A stretch of 64,000 nucleotides of DNA. Source: Sedimentibacter sp. zth1. Its GTDB lineage: Bacteria; Bacillota; Clostridia; Tissierellales; Sedimentibacteraceae. A program made the translations under genes and the position numbers. Location of the stretch: positions 930,001 through 994,000 of the forward strand of contig NZ_CP071445.1 in assembly GCF_017352195.1 (NCBI RefSeq), in the 5' to 3' direction. Of this stretch, positions 7,518 to 17,844 are shown in pieces (within the stretch, counting starts at the first letter, position 1; each line of letters begins with the position of its first letter). Below the pieces are notes generated by a model. The model was given only the letters and a program-made list of their open reading frames with translations, ran no database searches and was not told the DNA's origin.

Positions 7518-10500
7518 CTATTTTATAGCATCAAACGGACCAATTGATTTCTGTGTGTACTTAAAATGCATTATAGTATTTGTTACTTCATCATACAAGA
7601 CTTCCATGTTATATTTTTTCCCATTCTTAAACATAGTTGTATAATGCATCAACGCATCTGTTCCCTGTGGGTCTGCAAATCCTTTTGTTGATGTAATAGC
7701 ATCTTTTAGTGTTTCTACTGGAATATATCTTCCTGAGTTATCCATATGTTTTGCAGTAGTAGTTGTAAAGTTAAGTCCTTCATCTATATTCTTGAAGACA
7801 GTTTCACACGTATCCTTAAACAAGCACCCTGTACTATTAATTAAGCCACCAAGCATTTCTCCACCAACATATCCCAAAGACATATCTAATGCTATTTTTG
7901 CTACTTCTCGATCACTAGGATTTATTGCACTAAGATAACCATTAGTAGCATAATTTAATCTATTTTCCCAAACAATGGATATTGCTTTTCCATATGCTTT
8001 AATCTTAACAAACCAGTTGTTACTATCCATTTCATTACTTACTTTTTCAATCTCTTCATCTACATAAATTTCAGTAACATATTCTGGATTCAATTGTTCA
8101 ATAACAGTAGCTCCACTGTCTTTTCTAGTTTTCCCAGCTGTACTTTTATCAGGTTCAGTTTCATATATTTTCTCATTCCACTCTAAATCAATACTTCCTA
8201 CTGATCTTTTTATAGCCTCTTGATTTCCTTGTGCCAACTCTGCTGCTGTTACCGTTTCATCATATTTTTCTACTCCAGTACCAATTCTTTCTTTTGTATC
8301 AGAATCATTTTTATAAATTTTTGTAATTGTTACAGTACGTTCATATGTATATATTATTCTACTACCATTGTCATCTTTAATTGCTTTATTCCAATCACCA
8401 TATTCAGTATTTGTATCGGCAAGATAATATGTCTTTGGTCGTAACTCTCTCATCCGTTCAGCATTTTGGTGTGCTATGTTTTGCTTTTCTGTATGCTCTT
8501 CTGTTTCATCGAAAATATCTTTATCCTCAAACCATATTTTACTCATACTTTCTATTTCTTTATCTAGCTCTTCTCTAGACATATTTAGTATTTGGTCGTC
8601 TGTATATACCGCTAAGTGTCCTGTAGGGTCTACATAATTTACTGGGTTATTTAATGCGTATGCATATTGGTTTAGTGATTGTGGATTTGATATATTACCT
8701 CTATAGGTGTCTTCTGTCATAAATCTTCCTACATTTGGATTATACCATCTTGCATTCATATATACAAGGGAGGCTTTATCGTCATATAGATGTCCTGTAT
8801 AGCCTCTTAAGTTATATGGTGATGTTATGCCTGTTTGTATGTTTCCAAATACGTCATATCTATAGTCTTCTATCTTGTCTCCATGTCTATCTCTTAAAGC
8901 TGTTGTTGATGATAATCCATCAAATTCATAGTACATTAGCCCGCCATTTGTATTTATTGTTTCTTCTTTTGATGGTGATATTCTTCCTTTTAGTCCAAAC
9001 ATCTTTTGTGCTACTACTTCTCCATTTGCATAGTAGTATTCATTCATTGGCGAACCTTTTTCAGAGTATACTTTATGTTGAACACTTGATGTGCCTATAT
9101 AGTCATATCTTTCTATTTCTGTATTTAATTTTGGTAGTTCTGGTCCTTCTTGTCCTGGTTGTCCTTCTAATTTTTTGTATACTCCATATGCTTTTGCATT
9201 TTCATTGCCTATTAGACCTTTTGGTATTTCTTTTTGTTTGTCATTTTTGTTATTATTTCCATTATTATTCTTTCCGTTATTATTCTTATCTTTGTTATTT
9301 GAGTTACCTGGAGCACTGTCATTGTTTGTATTTGACTTAAACTCTTCCATTAATTTAAGTCCATTTTCATTGTACTCAGCTACTAATTTAGGATCATATT
9401 CTGCTACTTCTCTTGATACTAATCTTCCTAGTCCATCATATTTATATGATGAATATGTACCATTCTCATTTAGTGTTCCTGTTAGCTGATTTGCTCCATT
9501 GTATGTGTATTCAACCTTTTCTTCTGGTGATTCTGATAGCATCAAGTTACCTGATGTATCATAACTAAATGTTTTATTTCCTGCTTGTACTACCCTATTG
9601 GCTCTATCATAGTTATAGTTTATTGTCTGACCATCTGATGTCATGCTTAATCTATTTCCAACTCCATCGTATGTATAGTTCACTGTTTCATATACTGGTG
9701 TTAGATAGTTTGTTGTTGATAGTATTAACTCTTTAAATGTAAATTCTTCTGATGAACCAAATGATGTTGAGTCAGTATTATTATTTTTCTTTTGCTGTCC
9801 TGGTGGTATCTTATCCTTGTTTTTATCTTTATTGTTTGACTTTCCGTTATTTTTATCATCAGGCTTAGTCTTATCTTTTGGTTTATTTTTGTCATTTGGG
9901 TTATTCTTATCATTTTTTGTTTTATCGTTTGAGTTATTATTTTTATCTGTGTTTGGTATTAGGTCATCACCAGGTGTTTCTTTTTTATCATTTTGTGAAT
10001 TAGAATTAACATTTGGAAATTTGTCAGTAGTTTCTTTATCATAGTTTGAATTATTATTTTTACCAATTAATTTTATGTTTGACAATGATGCAAACAACAC
10101 TGGTTCTTCTGATATTATATCAAAAATACTACTTATTCCATCTATGCTTTTTTCTTTTTTATTATTTGACTTGCCATTATTTTTGTCTGGCTTGCCATTG
10201 TTTTCATTTGGCTTACTATCATTTTCATTTGATTCAGTTTTATTGTTTGATGATGGCTGTTTTATGTCTTGTGCTGCTAATAATGCTTCTATTTTTGATT
10301 TCGGATAATCAACTTGTGTTATTCTGCCTAAAGCATCATATTTGTATGATGTCTCAGCACCATCTTCTTCTATTACCTTTGTTCTATTTCCATTTACATC
10401 ATACTCATAGATAAAGCCTGATTCTATTTCATCAACTCTTAGATTTATTAATTCTTCCAAATGTCCATCTTGATTGTATGTCCTTTTTTCTGTCATTCCA

Positions 10501-13500
10501 TTTGGCAATGATTTTTCTATTTGTCTGTCTAGAGCATCATATTTGTATGTTGTTATGTTTTCATCTGGATCTGTAAATGTTAATAGTCTACCTTTGCTAT
10601 CATATTCATAGTTAAATACTCTATCTTCTTCATTTATCATCTGTGTAATGTTGCCTGCAACATCATATTTAAAGATTTTTGTTTTATCTAATGTGATATT
10701 ATGCTGTTTTGTTATTCTTCCTGCAACATCATATGTATATTCTTCTACTGAATCTGGTGATTCTTGCCTAATTAGTCTTCCATATGTATCGTACTCATAT
10801 GATGCATATGTATCTCCATAGTTAATATATGTTGGCATTTCTTCACTGTTGTAGGTATATGTAACTTCTTTATTACCAACATGTTTTCTTACTAATTCAC
10901 CAAATTTGTTGTATTCATAGTTTGATCTTTCACCTTCTGAATTTAACTCAGATATTATATTCCCATTTGCATCATAAGTGTAGCTCCAGCTGTTTTTATT
11001 TGCATCAACGATACTATTTATATTTCCTATTGAATCATAATTGTATGATGTAACATATCCTAATGCATCTTGAACCTCTATTAGATGATTATTTTCATTA
11101 TAGTTATAGCTTGTTGCGGTACCAGAAGGGTCTATAACCTTTGTAATATTATTATTTGGGTCATATTCATATATTGTTTTGCTTCCACTAGGTGTTATTG
11201 ATGCTATTAGTCTTGATAAAGTATCATATTCAGAAACCCATTTGTTCCCTAGCTTATCTACTGTTGTTACAACATTTAATGCATCATCGTATGTAAATGT
11301 TGTGCTTAATCCTTCTTCATCAGTTTCTTCTAAAATTCTTCCTACTTTGTCATATGTATATCTTGTCAATTCACCTAATGGTGTTGTAACTTCTGCTAAT
11401 GTACCATCGTCATGGTAGCTATATTGAGTTTTATCTCCTAATATGCTTTCTACTGATACTATTCTGTTTAACTCATCGTATTTGTATGATGTACTATATC
11501 CACTTCCTGATTCTGACGATATTATATTTCCTAAAGCATCGTATTTATAGTTTTGAGTCCTTCCTGTAGAAGTAACCGCATCTGTAACTCTTCCAAGAGC
11601 ATCATATGAGTATGATGTACTTATTTTACCAATTATATTTTCTTTTGTAAGATTTCCATTTTTGTCATATGAATATTCTGTAACTTTACCTAATGGATCT
11701 GTTGATGTTATAACTTGATTATTTTCATTGTATTGATAATTATATATACCTCCGTTTGGAGCTGTTACGCTTATAGTTCTTCTCAATTCATCGTATTTAT
11801 ATGTTGTAGCATTTCCTAATGGATCTACTATTTTTTCTAAGTTACCAAGATTATCATATGTGTATAAGGTATTAAAGCCTTTATAGTCACTTTGTGATAT
11901 TAGCTGACCAACCTCGTCATAGGTAAATTGTTTTTGGTAACCCATTTTGTTTGTTACTGTTTGTACTTGTCCTAGTAAATCGTACGTAAATGTTTCAGTA
12001 TTGTTTTGCCAGTCTGTCCTTTTTATTAATTGGTTTTGCAAGTCAAATGTATCTACTGTTTTTCTGTTTAGTGGATCTATTGTTGTTATTGTGCCATTTA
12101 AGTCATCGTATTTATACTTAGTAATTTTCTCTCCAGGCTCAATTACTTGCAAAATTCTATCAGATGTATCATATTCATAGCTTGTTTGTTGATTCTTTCT
12201 ATTTGTGTGTTTAATAAGCTGACCTTTTATATCATATTCATATTTGTCATTTAACCCATCTGGATATGTCAGATCCTCTACTAAACCATCAATTGTATAT
12301 TTATATGATGTTGTATTTCCAAGAGGGTCTACTACTGATGATATTTGATTCATTTCATCGTATGTAAATAAAGTTATATATCCCTCTGGGTCTGTTGTAG
12401 ATAATATATTTCCATTTGAGTCATATTCAAAATTTGTTTTATTTCCTAATGGGTCAATTACACTAATTACCTGAGATAAAGCATCATAAGTATAGTCTGT
12501 GCTATAGCCTAGTGCATTTGTTTCTTTTATTACATTACCAACTAAATCATATGTATATTCTGCATCTACTTGTCCATTTGCATTTATTATTTCCTCTACT
12601 TGATTCATTGGTGTGTATTTATATGTAGTAATTCTTCCTAGTGCATCTGTTAACTGCTCTAGGTTTCCTTTTTTGTCATATTGGAAATTTTGCTCGTTTC
12701 CAAGAGGATCTATTATAGAAGTAACTCGACCTAATATATCATATGAATATTTAGTTTTAGCGTTATTTTCATTTTTTTGCTCTATAATATTTCCTAAATT
12801 ATCATAAGTGTAACTTGAAAGTACTCCTCTTTGATTTTTTACCTTTATTATTTGTCCATATTTATCATATGTGTTTTCAATAAATGTATCTTTAGTTTTT
12901 TCAAGTATTAAGTTTCCATATTTATCGTATTCATAGATAGTTTCTACACCTTTTGCATCTATAACTGAAGCTAATTGATCAAGTATATTATATGTGTAAG
13001 TATTTTTAGCACCATTTAATTCTTGTCTTTCAATTAATCTTCCATGATCGTCATATGTAAATAATACTTGTCCACCATTAGATACTTCTATATTTATTAG
13101 CTTGTCATTTTCATTGTATGTATATGTTGTTTTATTGCTATTGGCATCTGTTACAATCATTTGATTGTCAATATCATTATAGGTTATAGTTACTGTATTG
13201 TTTAAGGCATTTGTGTACTCTATTAACCTGTTTTTTACATCATAAGTAAATGTAGTTTTATTGTCTAATGGGTCTGTTACAGAAGTAATATTACCTTTTT
13301 TATCATACTCATATGTAATTATCCCACCGTTTGACAATGTCACAGCAGTTATTTGATCTTTTTCGTTGTATCTGTATTTTGTTTCATAGCCTGCTTGGTC
13401 TTTAATATTAATTAACTGTCTGTATTCATTATATTTATAGTCTTCTCCAAAACCTAAACCATCTTCACAACGTATCATTTTACCGTCTTTGTCATAGGTA

Positions 13501-15764
13501 TATAATGAAATTATGTTACCATTTAATGATTCTTTTATTACTCTTCCCCATATATCATATTCATAGGATACAAGTCTTTCACCTTGTTTTACTGATATAA
13601 CTCTGTCAAATATATCGTATGAATAAATTAATTCTAAATCATTAAAGTCTTTTATCTTGGTTATTTTACCATATTTGTCATATTCGTATGTTTTTGTAAG
13701 ACCTGTAGGAGATACCACTTCTATTAATAAGTCATCTACATATTTGTATAGTATTTCTCTATTTCTATGGTCTACTACTCTTGTAGTTCTACCTAAGTTA
13801 TCAGTATATACAGTTAATGTACCTTCGTTTGTTATTATGGTATATGTATTATTTTCGTATATATAGTCTATCTGATAATTATCATTTTTAACTTGTATTA
13901 CTCTTCCTTGACTGTCATATGTATAATTTGTTGTTCCACTACTATTTGCTACTGAAGTTAGCTGTCCCATTTTATCTCTTGTATATGTAACAGTTTCCCC
14001 ATTTTGTGTAATAGAATCAGCTAAGCTAGTATTTGAATAGTTATATGTATTTTCATTTCCATCTACATAAGATTTTATAAGTCTACCAAATAAATCATAT
14101 TCAAATTTAGACATTCTACTTATATTTGATATACTTGTTATGTTACCTAAAGTATCATATGTGTATACTTCTTCATAACCTTCTGGTGATGTTTCTTTTA
14201 CAAGTCTACCTAACTTATCAAATACATAGTTTGTTTCATGACCACTATAATCTTTTTTTATTAAGTATCCATTTGCATCGTAATTATATGTTGTAGTTTT
14301 ATTATCAGCGTTTGTTACAGTTTCTATTAAGCCTTTTTCATTATATGTAAATGTATTTGTTCTACCCTTTTCATCTGTTGATGTAAGCATATCTCCATTT
14401 GCATTGTATGTATATGTTTTTGTTCCTATATCTGATGTTTGGCTTAATAAAGAGTTATATGCATCATCAGCATATGTATAAGTAGTTTCTTTGCCAAATA
14501 TATCTATTGTTGATAATAGATTGCCGTCTTCATCATAGCTATATGATGTTGTGCCAGCTTTTGTAGTTTCTTTTATCATGCGATTTTCTTTATACTCATA
14601 TTTATATGTATCGCCTAATAAATCTACATGTTTTATTAGATTACCTTCTTCATCATATGTTAATTCCTCTACACCACCATTTGCATCTATAATGGTAGTT
14701 TTGTTTCCATCGTATGCATAGTTGTATATAGTATTGCCATTTATTGATACTGATGAAATTTTGTCATTCTCATATGTGAAGTTCTGTGTTAATCCATTTT
14801 CACTTATTTTAGTTAGCTTTCCAGATGTATATTCATAACTAGCTATCTCTCTGTCTGTTGTTTTTACTGATGTTAAATATCCATTTGCGTATGTAAAATA
14901 TACTTCTAGATTATGTGGACCTGTCATTTTAGATATATATCCATTGCTACCATATGTTATTATTAATTTTTGCTGACCATTTTCTAAGGCTGTTAATCTT
15001 CCATTATTGTCATACTCATATGTTATTTGGTTGCCATATACATCTTCTCTTTTTAGTAGCTTTCCTTCTAAAACGTGTCCGTCTGTTCTCCATGGTGCTT
15101 TATAACCGTAGTAAGTTAATTTTTCACCTTTTTTTGTTGTTACTATATATTCTGTTTTACTAATTCTTTCTAAACTATCACCTGCTGCTAATTCATAATG
15201 TCCTTCGTGAAGTTTATAGTTTACTAATGGATCATCATCGTACGATGTTACGTCACCATTTTCTAAATCTTTTACAAATTTAAATGCTCTTTTTGTTCCG
15301 TTTACCCTTATTTCTCCAATATCATAGGCTGAATACATTTTTAATTCTGTGTAAAAGTTTAAGTCCCATCCCTTTCCGAATGAACCTTCTGTATCGTCAG
15401 AATTAAATCTTGCTAGTTTCAAATCATATCCAAGTGCGCCTATATTTATGTCATAATATTCTAAGTTCAATTTACCTGTAGATTGATTTACTTTAGAGTC
15501 ATATCTACTTGTTTCTTGTGGACCTGTCACTAGCTCCGATGGTTTGTTGTATGCCTGTGGTGATATATTGCCATTTGGCAATTGTGGTATGTTTAACTGG
15601 GTGTCTGTTGTAGGCAAATCAACATTTGGTGTGATTTGATTTTCATTTAGCATTTCTAACATTTCAAGAGGGTCATAAACTAAGTTGCTTTGTGCGAATG
15701 CTGGTGTAACTGATTGGATCAATAATTGTAGCATAATTATTATTACTAAAATTTTCTTCTTCAT
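7518..15764 (-). CDS. Full-length secreted RHS repeat polymorphic toxin
   Basis: A 2,748-residue WapA-type protein. The start is the ATG at 15764, with GAGGGG four bases upstream. Residues 1-25 are a signal peptide (MKKKILVIIIMLQLL, then TPAFA). An N-terminal domain (to ~residue 190) is followed by dozens of YD repeats of about 20-21 residues (to ~1800), an Asn/Lys-rich linker at ~1835-2010, a second one near 2150-2175, and the RHS-associated core ending in NYVDPTGHLA near residue 2380. In related proteins the repeats form a shell around the toxin, and cleavage follows the core. The tip (KHMDNSGRYIPVETLKDAI, MHYTTMFKNGKKYNMEV, IMHFKY) looks like a BECR-fold RNase and is paired with a colicin D immunity-like gene; activity is inferred. 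It is transcribed from a riboswitch-controlled leader. Confidence 0.95.
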   Translation of the reverse strand: MKKKILVIIIMLQLLIQSVTPAFAQSNLVYDPLEMLEMLNENQITPNVDLPTTDTQLNIPQLPNGNISPQAYNKPSELVTGPQETSRYDSKVNQSTGKLNLEYYDINIGALGYDLKLARFNSDDTEGSFGKGWDLNFYTELKMYSAYDIGEIRVNGTKRAFKFVKDLENGDVTSYDDDPLVNYKLHEGHYELAAGDSLERISKTEYIVTTKKGEKLTYYGYKAPWRTDGHVLEGKLLKREDVYGNQITYEYDNNGRLTALENGQQKLIITYGSNGYISKMTGPHNLEVYFTYANGYLTSVKTTDREIASYEYTSGKLTKISENGLTQNFTYENDKISSVSINGNTIYNYAYDGNKTTIIDANGGVEELTYDEEGNLIKHVDLLGDTYKYEYKENRMIKETTKAGTTSYSYDEDGNLLSTIDIFGKETTYTYADDAYNSLLSQTSDIGTKTYTYNANGDMLTSTDEKGRTNTFTYNEKGLIETVTNADNKTTTYNYDANGYLIKKDYSGHETNYVFDKLGRLVKETSPEGYEEVYTYDTLGNITSISNISRMSKFEYDLFGRLIKSYVDGNENTYNYSNTSLADSITQNGETVTYTRDKMGQLTSVANSSGTTNYTYDSQGRVIQVKNDNYQIDYIYENNTYTIITNEGTLTVYTDNLGRTTRVVDHRNREILYKYVDDLLIEVVSPTGLTKTYEYDKYGKITKIKDFNDLELIYSYDIFDRVISVKQGERLVSYEYDIWGRVIKESLNGNIISLYTYDKDGKMIRCEDGLGFGEDYKYNEYRQLINIKDQAGYETKYRYNEKDQITAVTLSNGGIITYEYDKKGNITSVTDPLDNKTTFTYDVKNRLIEYTNALNNTVTITYNDIDNQMIVTDANSNKTTYTYNENDKLINIEVSNGGQVLFTYDDHGRLIERQELNGAKNTYTYNILDQLASVIDAKGVETIYEYDKYGNLILEKTKDTFIENTYDKYGQIIKVKNQRGVLSSYTYDNLGNIIEQKNENNAKTKYSYDILGRVTSIIDPLGNEQNFQYDKKGNLEQLTDALGRITTYKYTPMNQVEEIINANGQVDAEYTYDLVGNVIKETNALGYSTDYTYDALSQVISVIDPLGNKTNFEYDSNGNILSTTDPEGYITLFTYDEMNQISSVVDPLGNTTSYKYTIDGLVEDLTYPDGLNDKYEYDIKGQLIKHTNRKNQQTSYEYDTSDRILQVIEPGEKITKYKYDDLNGTITTIDPLNRKTVDTFDLQNQLIKRTDWQNNTETFTYDLLGQVQTVTNKMGYQKQFTYDEVGQLISQSDYKGFNTLYTYDNLGNLEKIVDPLGNATTYKYDELRRTISVTAPNGGIYNYQYNENNQVITSTDPLGKVTEYSYDKNGNLTKENIIGKISTSYSYDALGRVTDAVTSTGRTQNYKYDALGNIISSESGSGYSTSYKYDELNRIVSVESILGDKTQYSYHDDGTLAEVTTPLGELTRYTYDKVGRILEETDEEGLSTTFTYDDALNVVTTVDKLGNKWVSEYDTLSRLIASITPSGSKTIYEYDPNNNITKVIDPSGTATSYNYNENNHLIEVQDALGYVTSYNYDSIGNINSIVDANKNSWSYTYDANGNIISELNSEGERSNYEYNKFGELVRKHVGNKEVTYTYNSEEMPTYINYGDTYASYEYDTYGRLIRQESPDSVEEYTYDVAGRITKQHNITLDKTKIFKYDVAGNITQMINEEDRVFNYEYDSKGRLLTFTDPDENITTYKYDALDRQIEKSLPNGMTEKRTYNQDGHLEELINLRVDEIESGFIYEYDVNGNRTKVIEEDGAETSYKYDALGRITQVDYPKSKIEALLAAQDIKQPSSNNKTESNENDSKPNENNGKPDKNNGKSNNKKEKSIDGISSIFDIISEEPVLFASLSNIKLIGKNNNSNYDKETTDKFPNVNSNSQNDKKETPGDDLIPNTDKNNNSNDKTKNDKNNPNDKNKPKDKTKPDDKNNGKSNNKDKNKDKIPPGQQKKNNNTDSTSFGSSEEFTFKELILSTTNYLTPVYETVNYTYDGVGNRLSMTSDGQTINYNYDRANRVVQAGNKTFSYDTSGNLMLSESPEEKVEYTYNGANQLTGTLNENGTYSSYKYDGLGRLVSREVAEYDPKLVAEYNENGLKLMEEFKSNTNNDSAPGNSNNKDKNNNGKNNNGNNNKNDKQKEIPKGLIGNENAKAYGVYKKLEGQPGQEGPELPKLNTEIERYDYIGTSSVQHKVYSEKGSPMNEYYYANGEVVAQKMFGLKGRISPSKEETINTNGGLMYYEFDGLSSTTALRDRHGDKIEDYRYDVFGNIQTGITSPYNLRGYTGHLYDDKASLVYMNARWYNPNVGRFMTEDTYRGNISNPQSLNQYAYALNNPVNYVDPTGHLAVYTDDQILNMSREELDKEIESMSKIWFEDKDIFDETEEHTEKQNIAHQNAERMRELRPKTYYLADTNTEYGDWNKAIKDDNGSRIIYTYERTVTITKIYKNDSDTKERIGTGVEKYDETVTAAELAQGNQEAIKRSVGSIDLEWNEKIYETEPDKSTAGKTRKDSGATVIEQLNPEYVTEIYVDEEIEKVSNEMDSNNWFVKIKAYGKAISIVWENRLNYATNGYLSAINPSDREVAKIALDMSLGYVGGEMLGGLINSTGCLFKDTCETVFKNIDEGLNFTTTTAKHMDNSGRYIPVETLKDAITSTKGFADPQGTDALMHYTTMFKNGKKYNMEVLYDEVTNTIMHFKYTQKSIGPFDAIK

Positions 15765-15849
15765 AAAACCCCTCAATAAAAATATATTTTTGTGTAATTT
15801 TCCAAAACTATATCACTACAAATAAAGTTTTGGTTTATAGTCAATGTTA

Positions 15850-15888
15850 ATAAAATAAAAAATCCCTATGCAAAAAAGGCATAGAGAT
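15850..15888 (-). terminator. Riboswitch-linked intrinsic terminator in the RHS leader
   Basis: The minus strand reads ATCTCTATGCC, TTTTTT loop, GCATAGGGAT, then TTTTTTATTTTATT. It sits between the c-di-GMP aptamer and the RHS start codon, about 85 bp before the ATG, so it is the likely expression platform for transcription control. Confidence 0.85.
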
Positions 15889-15899
15889 ACAAATATACA

Positions 15900-15985
15900 T
15901 ACGCTTACTACAACTGGCTATCATAATTTTCATCTTAGACCCTTAGCTTTGCGTCACCAGATTTCTCTGGGTTTGCCATTTTATC
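15900..15985 (-). ncRNA. Cyclic di-GMP-I (GEMM) riboswitch aptamer
   Basis: On the minus strand this segment has the GEMM-I consensus in order. GGCAAACC is followed by a CCAGA-GAAA-TCTGG tetraloop stem, then GGTGACGCAAAGCTAAGGG, TCTAAG (receptor side) and ATGATAGCC. It lies between a sigma-A-type promoter and an intrinsic terminator, in the 5' leader of the RHS toxin gene. Cyclic di-GMP should therefore control how often transcription reaches the toxin and immunity genes. Whether the ligand turns it on or off cannot be read safely from the sequence. Confidence 0.93.
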
Positions 15986-16059
15986 ACATTTAAACTATAT
16001 TTAATTTTAATTAGTTGGTCACTCACTGATTTTCGTATATTTACCAATTAACAAGCCAT

Positions 16060-16088
16060 ATAATACCATGTTTTAAATTTTAAGTCAA
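16060..16088 (-). promoter_or_regulatory. Promoter of the RHS toxin leader
   Basis: TTGACT (16083-16088) and TATTAT (16060-16065) are separated by 17 bp on the minus strand. Transcription would start near 16053, about 70 nt before the riboswitch aptamer. Confidence 0.7.
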
Positions 16089-16339
16089 CAATATTCTATT
16101 TATTTCGACATGTATAAACGTACAAAATTATATATTATTATTTAGTAGTGCACAAAGAAAATTTGTGCTTTTTACATATCTTAAAATATTGTGACGTTAT
16201 TTGTGAACTAAAAGTTCACGTGCATTTGAGTATATACCACTTTTGCAATTCTATTTTATTATTTTTATTATATTCGCATCTTAAACTGTCAATTATATGT
16301 CTTTACTTCTAAGGCTAGCTGTAAAAGATATTACTTTTT

Positions 16340-17612
16340 CGACAACGACCTACCTTCAAAAAGACCCACAGAGACTGGTTGTAACATAACCTCAGAGACT
16401 AGCTGTAACACTATTAAATTAACCAACGCAAGACTAGCCACATATCAAAAAAGAATAATTTCACTGTCAAAGCATTGTGGAGCATAGGAAGAATTGTACA
16501 AAGTGGAGTGAGCGTTCTAAGTCAATTTAGACTAGCTTTAAAAACTTGTCACACGCATTTGACTTATGCGAACAAAACTGCAGTTACAATTCTCTATGCG
16601 CAACATAGCTGAGTAAAGGAAATTATTATTCCTTTTTATGACCAAATAGACTAGCTATAACAAGACCTCAGAGACTGGCTGTAACAAGACCTCAAAGACT
16701 AGCTGTAACAAGAACTACAAGAACTATCTATAATACATTTAAATTGACCAACGCAAGACTAGCCACATATCAAAAAAGAATAATTTCACTGTCGAAGCAT
16801 TGTGGAGCATAGGAAGAATTGTACAAAGTGGAGTAAGCGTTCTAAGTCAATTTAGACTAGCTTTAAAAACTTGTCACACGCATTTGACTTATGCGAACAA
16901 AACTGCAGTTACAATTCTCTATGCGCAACATAGCTGAGTAAAGGAAATTATTATTCCTTTTTATGACCAAATAGACTAGCTATAACAAGACCTCAGAGAC
17001 TGGCTGTAACAAGACCTCAAAGACTAGCTGTAACAAGAACTACAAGAACTATCTATAATACATTTAAATTGACCAACGCAAGACTAGCCACATATCAAAA
17101 AAGAATAATTTCACTGTCGAAGCATTGTGGAGCATAGGAAGAATTGTACAAAGTGGAGTAAGCGTTCTAAGTCAATTTAGACTAGCTTTAAAAACTTGTC
17201 ACACGCATTTGACTTATGCGAACAAAACTGCAGTTACAATTCTCTATGCGCAACATAGCTGAGTAAAGGAAATTATTATTCCTTTTTATGACCAAATAGA
17301 CTAGCTATAACAAGACCTCAGAGACTGGCTGTAACAAGACCTCAAAGACTAGCTGTAACAAGAACTACAAGAACTATCTATAATACATTTAAATTGACCA
17401 ACGCAAGACTAGCCACATATCAAAAAAGAATAATTTCACTGTCGAAGCATTGTGGAGCATAGGAAGAATTGTACAAAGTGGAGTGAGCGTTCTAAGTCAA
17501 TTTAGACTAGCTTTAAAAACTTGTCACACGCATTTGACTTATGCTAACAAAACTGCAGTTACAATTCTCTATGCAAAACATAGCTGAGTAAAGAAAATTA
17601 TTCTTCATTTTC
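16340..17612. repeat. Four-copy 325-bp tandem repeat containing a long palindrome
   Basis: The motif ACCAACGCAAGACTAGCC begins at 16422, 16747, 17072 and 17397, exactly 325 bp apart, with very few differences between copies. Each unit has a ~190-bp imperfect palindrome (AAAGAATAATTT at one end, AATTATTATTCCTTTTT at the other; about 16447-16637, 16772-16962, 17097-17287, 17422-17612). Short degenerate 24-bp units like AACAAGACCTCAGAGACTGG flank it, and similar degenerate units lead in from 16340. There is no credible open frame. The last palindrome ends inside the stop codon region of the carrier protein gene. Related palindromes occur at 35604, 41124, 41463 and 41842. Confidence 0.9.
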
Positions 17613-17838
17613 TATTAATTAAATTACAAATTGCAATTGGATTTCTTAAATCCCTTTTGGATATTTGTGTTAATTGCAATTCAATATCTAGTAATTCTAA
17701 TTCATATATAAACTGAATAATTGCATAAGAATCTAATATTCCACTATCTAACAATTCAGTATCTTTACATATTTCGTTTTCACTTGCACAAACTTTATTT
17801 AAAATTTCTAATATTTTATCTATCATACGCCAATCCAC
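17605..17838 (-). CDS. Acyl/peptidyl carrier protein, DltC-like
   Basis: A 77-residue acidic protein with TELLDSGILDSYAIIQFIYEL. The Ser of LDS is the expected phosphopantetheine site, and the spacing is as in DltC and small carrier proteins. It follows the adenylation enzyme by 6 bp and is likely its acceptor. The start is unsure: GTG at 17838 or ATG at 17826, neither with a strong ribosome binding site. Its stop codon lies inside the end of the 325-bp repeat array. No DltB or DltD homologue is next to it, so the final acceptor of the activated acid is unknown. Confidence 0.75.
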   Translation of the reverse strand: MDWRMIDKILEILNKVCASENEICKDTELLDSGILDSYAIIQFIYELELLDIELQLTQISKRDLRNPIAICNLINRK

Positions 17839-17844
17839 ATTTAT

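Noticed and set aside
9725-9913. Minus-strand Lys/Ile-rich frame inside the RHS linker
   Set aside because: It is the shifted reading of the Asn/Lys low-complexity linker of the RHS protein.
16340-17612. Calling the 24-bp or 325-bp repeats CRISPR
   Set aside because: The short units are directly adjacent and degenerate, without unique spacers; the 325-bp units are near-identical along their whole length.
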